Of a stretch of DNA of 5,135 nt, positions 4,250 to 5,135 are shown one piece after another. Source of the DNA: Geoglobus sp. (GTDB lineage: Archaea; Halobacteriota; Archaeoglobi; Archaeoglobales; Archaeoglobaceae); assembly GCA_027019885.1 (NCBI GenBank), contig JALUWC010000568.1:1-5135 (forward strand), in the 5' to 3' direction. Each line of letters starts with the position of its first letter. The stretch's first letter is position 1. Made by a program: the position numbers and the translations under genes. The notes under the pieces are model-generated. The model saw nothing but the letters and a program-made list of their open reading frames with translations. It did not search any database and was not told the DNA's origin.

Positions 4250-5135
4250 ATGAATGCAAAGGAATATATAGAAAGTATAAAAAATCGGCAACTCAATTCA
4301 GATAAAGAGTTCATATTAGACTCTTTAACGGGGGCAATAGACAGATTGCAAAAAGCATTTCCCCGATATGGAAGTTTTTTAATGGAGTTTGTACAAAATG
4401 CTGATGATGCAGGAAGTGAAACTTTAACAATTGAGATATTGGAAGATACAATAAAAATATCTAACGATGGAAATCCATTTTCTGAGGAGGATATAAAAAG
4501 TATCTGTAAGGTTGGTCGTTCATCAAAAACAGCGAAAGACTATATTGGCTATTTAGGAGTTGGATTTAAAGCAGTCTTTCTCATATCTGAATGTCCACAA
4601 ATATATTCAGGTGGTTATCAATTTAAATTCGATAAACGTGCGTGGGAGGATCCAGAACACACTCCTTGGCAAATAATCCCTATTTGGGTTGATATTCCAA
4701 CTGTTGATGTAGACAATGATAAAACAAATTTTGTTTTACCTATAAAAACTCATGACCTATTGGTAAAAATTAGTGAGGAAGTGAAACCTGAACATTTAAA
4801 TAATAGAGTATTGCTTTTCTTAAGAAATATAAAAGAGATCGAAATAAGAGATGTAAATCAACATTCAACACGGAGATTTACGAAATCCGAGGTCTCTAAG
4901 ACATCTGACTATGAAATTTATCAAATTCAAGAATATGAGAACGAAACCTTGAAAACTCAAGATCATTGGTTAATCTTCCGAGCTATTCGTAATGTGCCTC
5001 TTGATGTGAAAAATGATTATGTAACCAAGGAATGGGAAAGAGAAACCGTAGAGAAAAGGGAAGTATTAGTAGCCTTCAAATTAGATGAAGAAGGTAATCT
5101 TATAAAAGAAGAAAAAGGGACTGCTCATATTGGAG
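4250..5135 (+). CDS. Sacsin/NO VEIN-like protein with HSP90-type (GHKL) ATP-binding domain, 3' end beyond the window
   Basis: The first 295 residues of a larger protein; the frame is open to the window edge. The GHKL ATP-binding motifs are in order. The N box is FLMEFVQNADDAG (43-55), with Glu46 and Asn50 placed to act in ATP/Mg binding. The G1 box variant is ISNDGNPFSEEDI (70-82), with Asp73 and Gly74. KVGRSSKT (87-94) is the lid. The G2 box is GYLGVGFKAVF (100-110). ISECPQIYSGGYQFKFD (112-128) is typical of sacsin-type domains rather than of HSP90 or MutL. Residues 129-295 are predicted soluble, with no membrane segment. In prokaryotes such proteins often continue into long, poorly characterised regions or a DUF3883 (NO VEIN) nuclease-like domain and occur beside defence genes; that is family knowledge, not seen here. 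AGA, ATA and TTA codons and 27-40% G+C in sampled 60-nt blocks contrast with the operon and suggest transfer. It diverges from the operon and is probably independent of it. Confidence 0.87.
   Translation, partial: MNAKEYIESIKNRQLNSDKEFILDSLTGAIDRLQKAFPRYGSFLMEFVQNADDAGSETLTIEILEDTIKISNDGNPFSEEDIKSICKVGRSSKTAKDYIGYLGVGFKAVFLISECPQIYSGGYQFKFDKRAWEDPEHTPWQIIPIWVDIPTVDVDNDKTNFVLPIKTHDLLVKISEEVKPEHLNNRVLLFLRNIKEIEIRDVNQHSTRRFTKSEVSKTSDYEIYQIQEYENETLKTQDHWLIFRAIRNVPLDVKNDYVTKEWERETVEKREVLVAFKLDEEGNLIKEEKGTAHIG

Noticed and set aside
4109..4291. A 60-codon minus-strand reading frame rich in Phe and Ile
   Set aside because: It covers the promoter, stem-loop and start of the sacsin-like gene antisense. 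It has no ribosome site and its composition follows the AT-rich DNA.

Overview
The window reads as archaeal chromosomal DNA, most likely from the Archaeoglobales or a similar fatty-acid/CoA-degrading archaeon. This is inference. It rests on strong GGAGGTG-type ribosome binding sites 5-6 nt before the starts, TTG/GTG starts, heavy AGG/AGA/ATA codon use, a TATA/BRE-like promoter, and a family set (SCP2-type thiolases with a DUF35 partner, MaoC hydratase, acyl-CoA dehydrogenase) that is greatly expanded in Archaeoglobus relatives. No 16S or other marker gene is present, so the taxonomy is not proven.

Positions 1-3887 hold one tight minus-strand operon, read from right to left: thiolase-like protein B (3875-2796), thiolase-like protein A (2793-1630), a zinc-ribbon/OB-fold DUF35 protein (1625-1170), a MaoC-type enoyl-CoA hydratase (1173-715), and the N-terminal ~60% of an acyl-CoA dehydrogenase (699 to beyond base 1). 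Gaps are 2, 4, -4 and 15 nt, and ribosome binding sites overlap the preceding stop codons. The acyl-CoA dehydrogenase carries an apparent one-base deletion in a G5 run (446-450, minus strand). Adding one G restores an uninterrupted family-like protein.

Together these genes could dehydrogenate an acyl-CoA, hydrate the enoyl-CoA, and cleave or transfer the product on a two-thiolase/DUF35 complex. Both thiolase-like proteins lack the thiolase nucleophilic cysteine and both catalytic histidines. No 3-hydroxyacyl-CoA dehydrogenase lies in the window. The gene set therefore resembles the actinobacterial steroid side-chain module (acyl-CoA dehydrogenase, MaoC, DUF35, Ltp2 aldolase) more than classical beta-oxidation. 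A retro-aldol or acyltransfer step is a better guess than thiolysis. The substrate cannot be read from the sequence.

Positions 3888-4249 are a divergent intergenic region. It holds a near-palindrome, two perfect tandem 10-bp repeats, a sharp drop in GC near 4020, a possible decayed gene end, a candidate promoter, and a strong stem-loop just before the next gene.

Positions 4250-5135 (plus strand) hold the first 295 codons of an AT-rich gene for a sacsin/NO VEIN-like protein with an HSP90-type (GHKL) ATP-binding domain. Its base composition and codon choice differ from the operon, which suggests horizontal transfer. Proteins of this type often sit in defence islands, but the partners that would show this lie outside the window.
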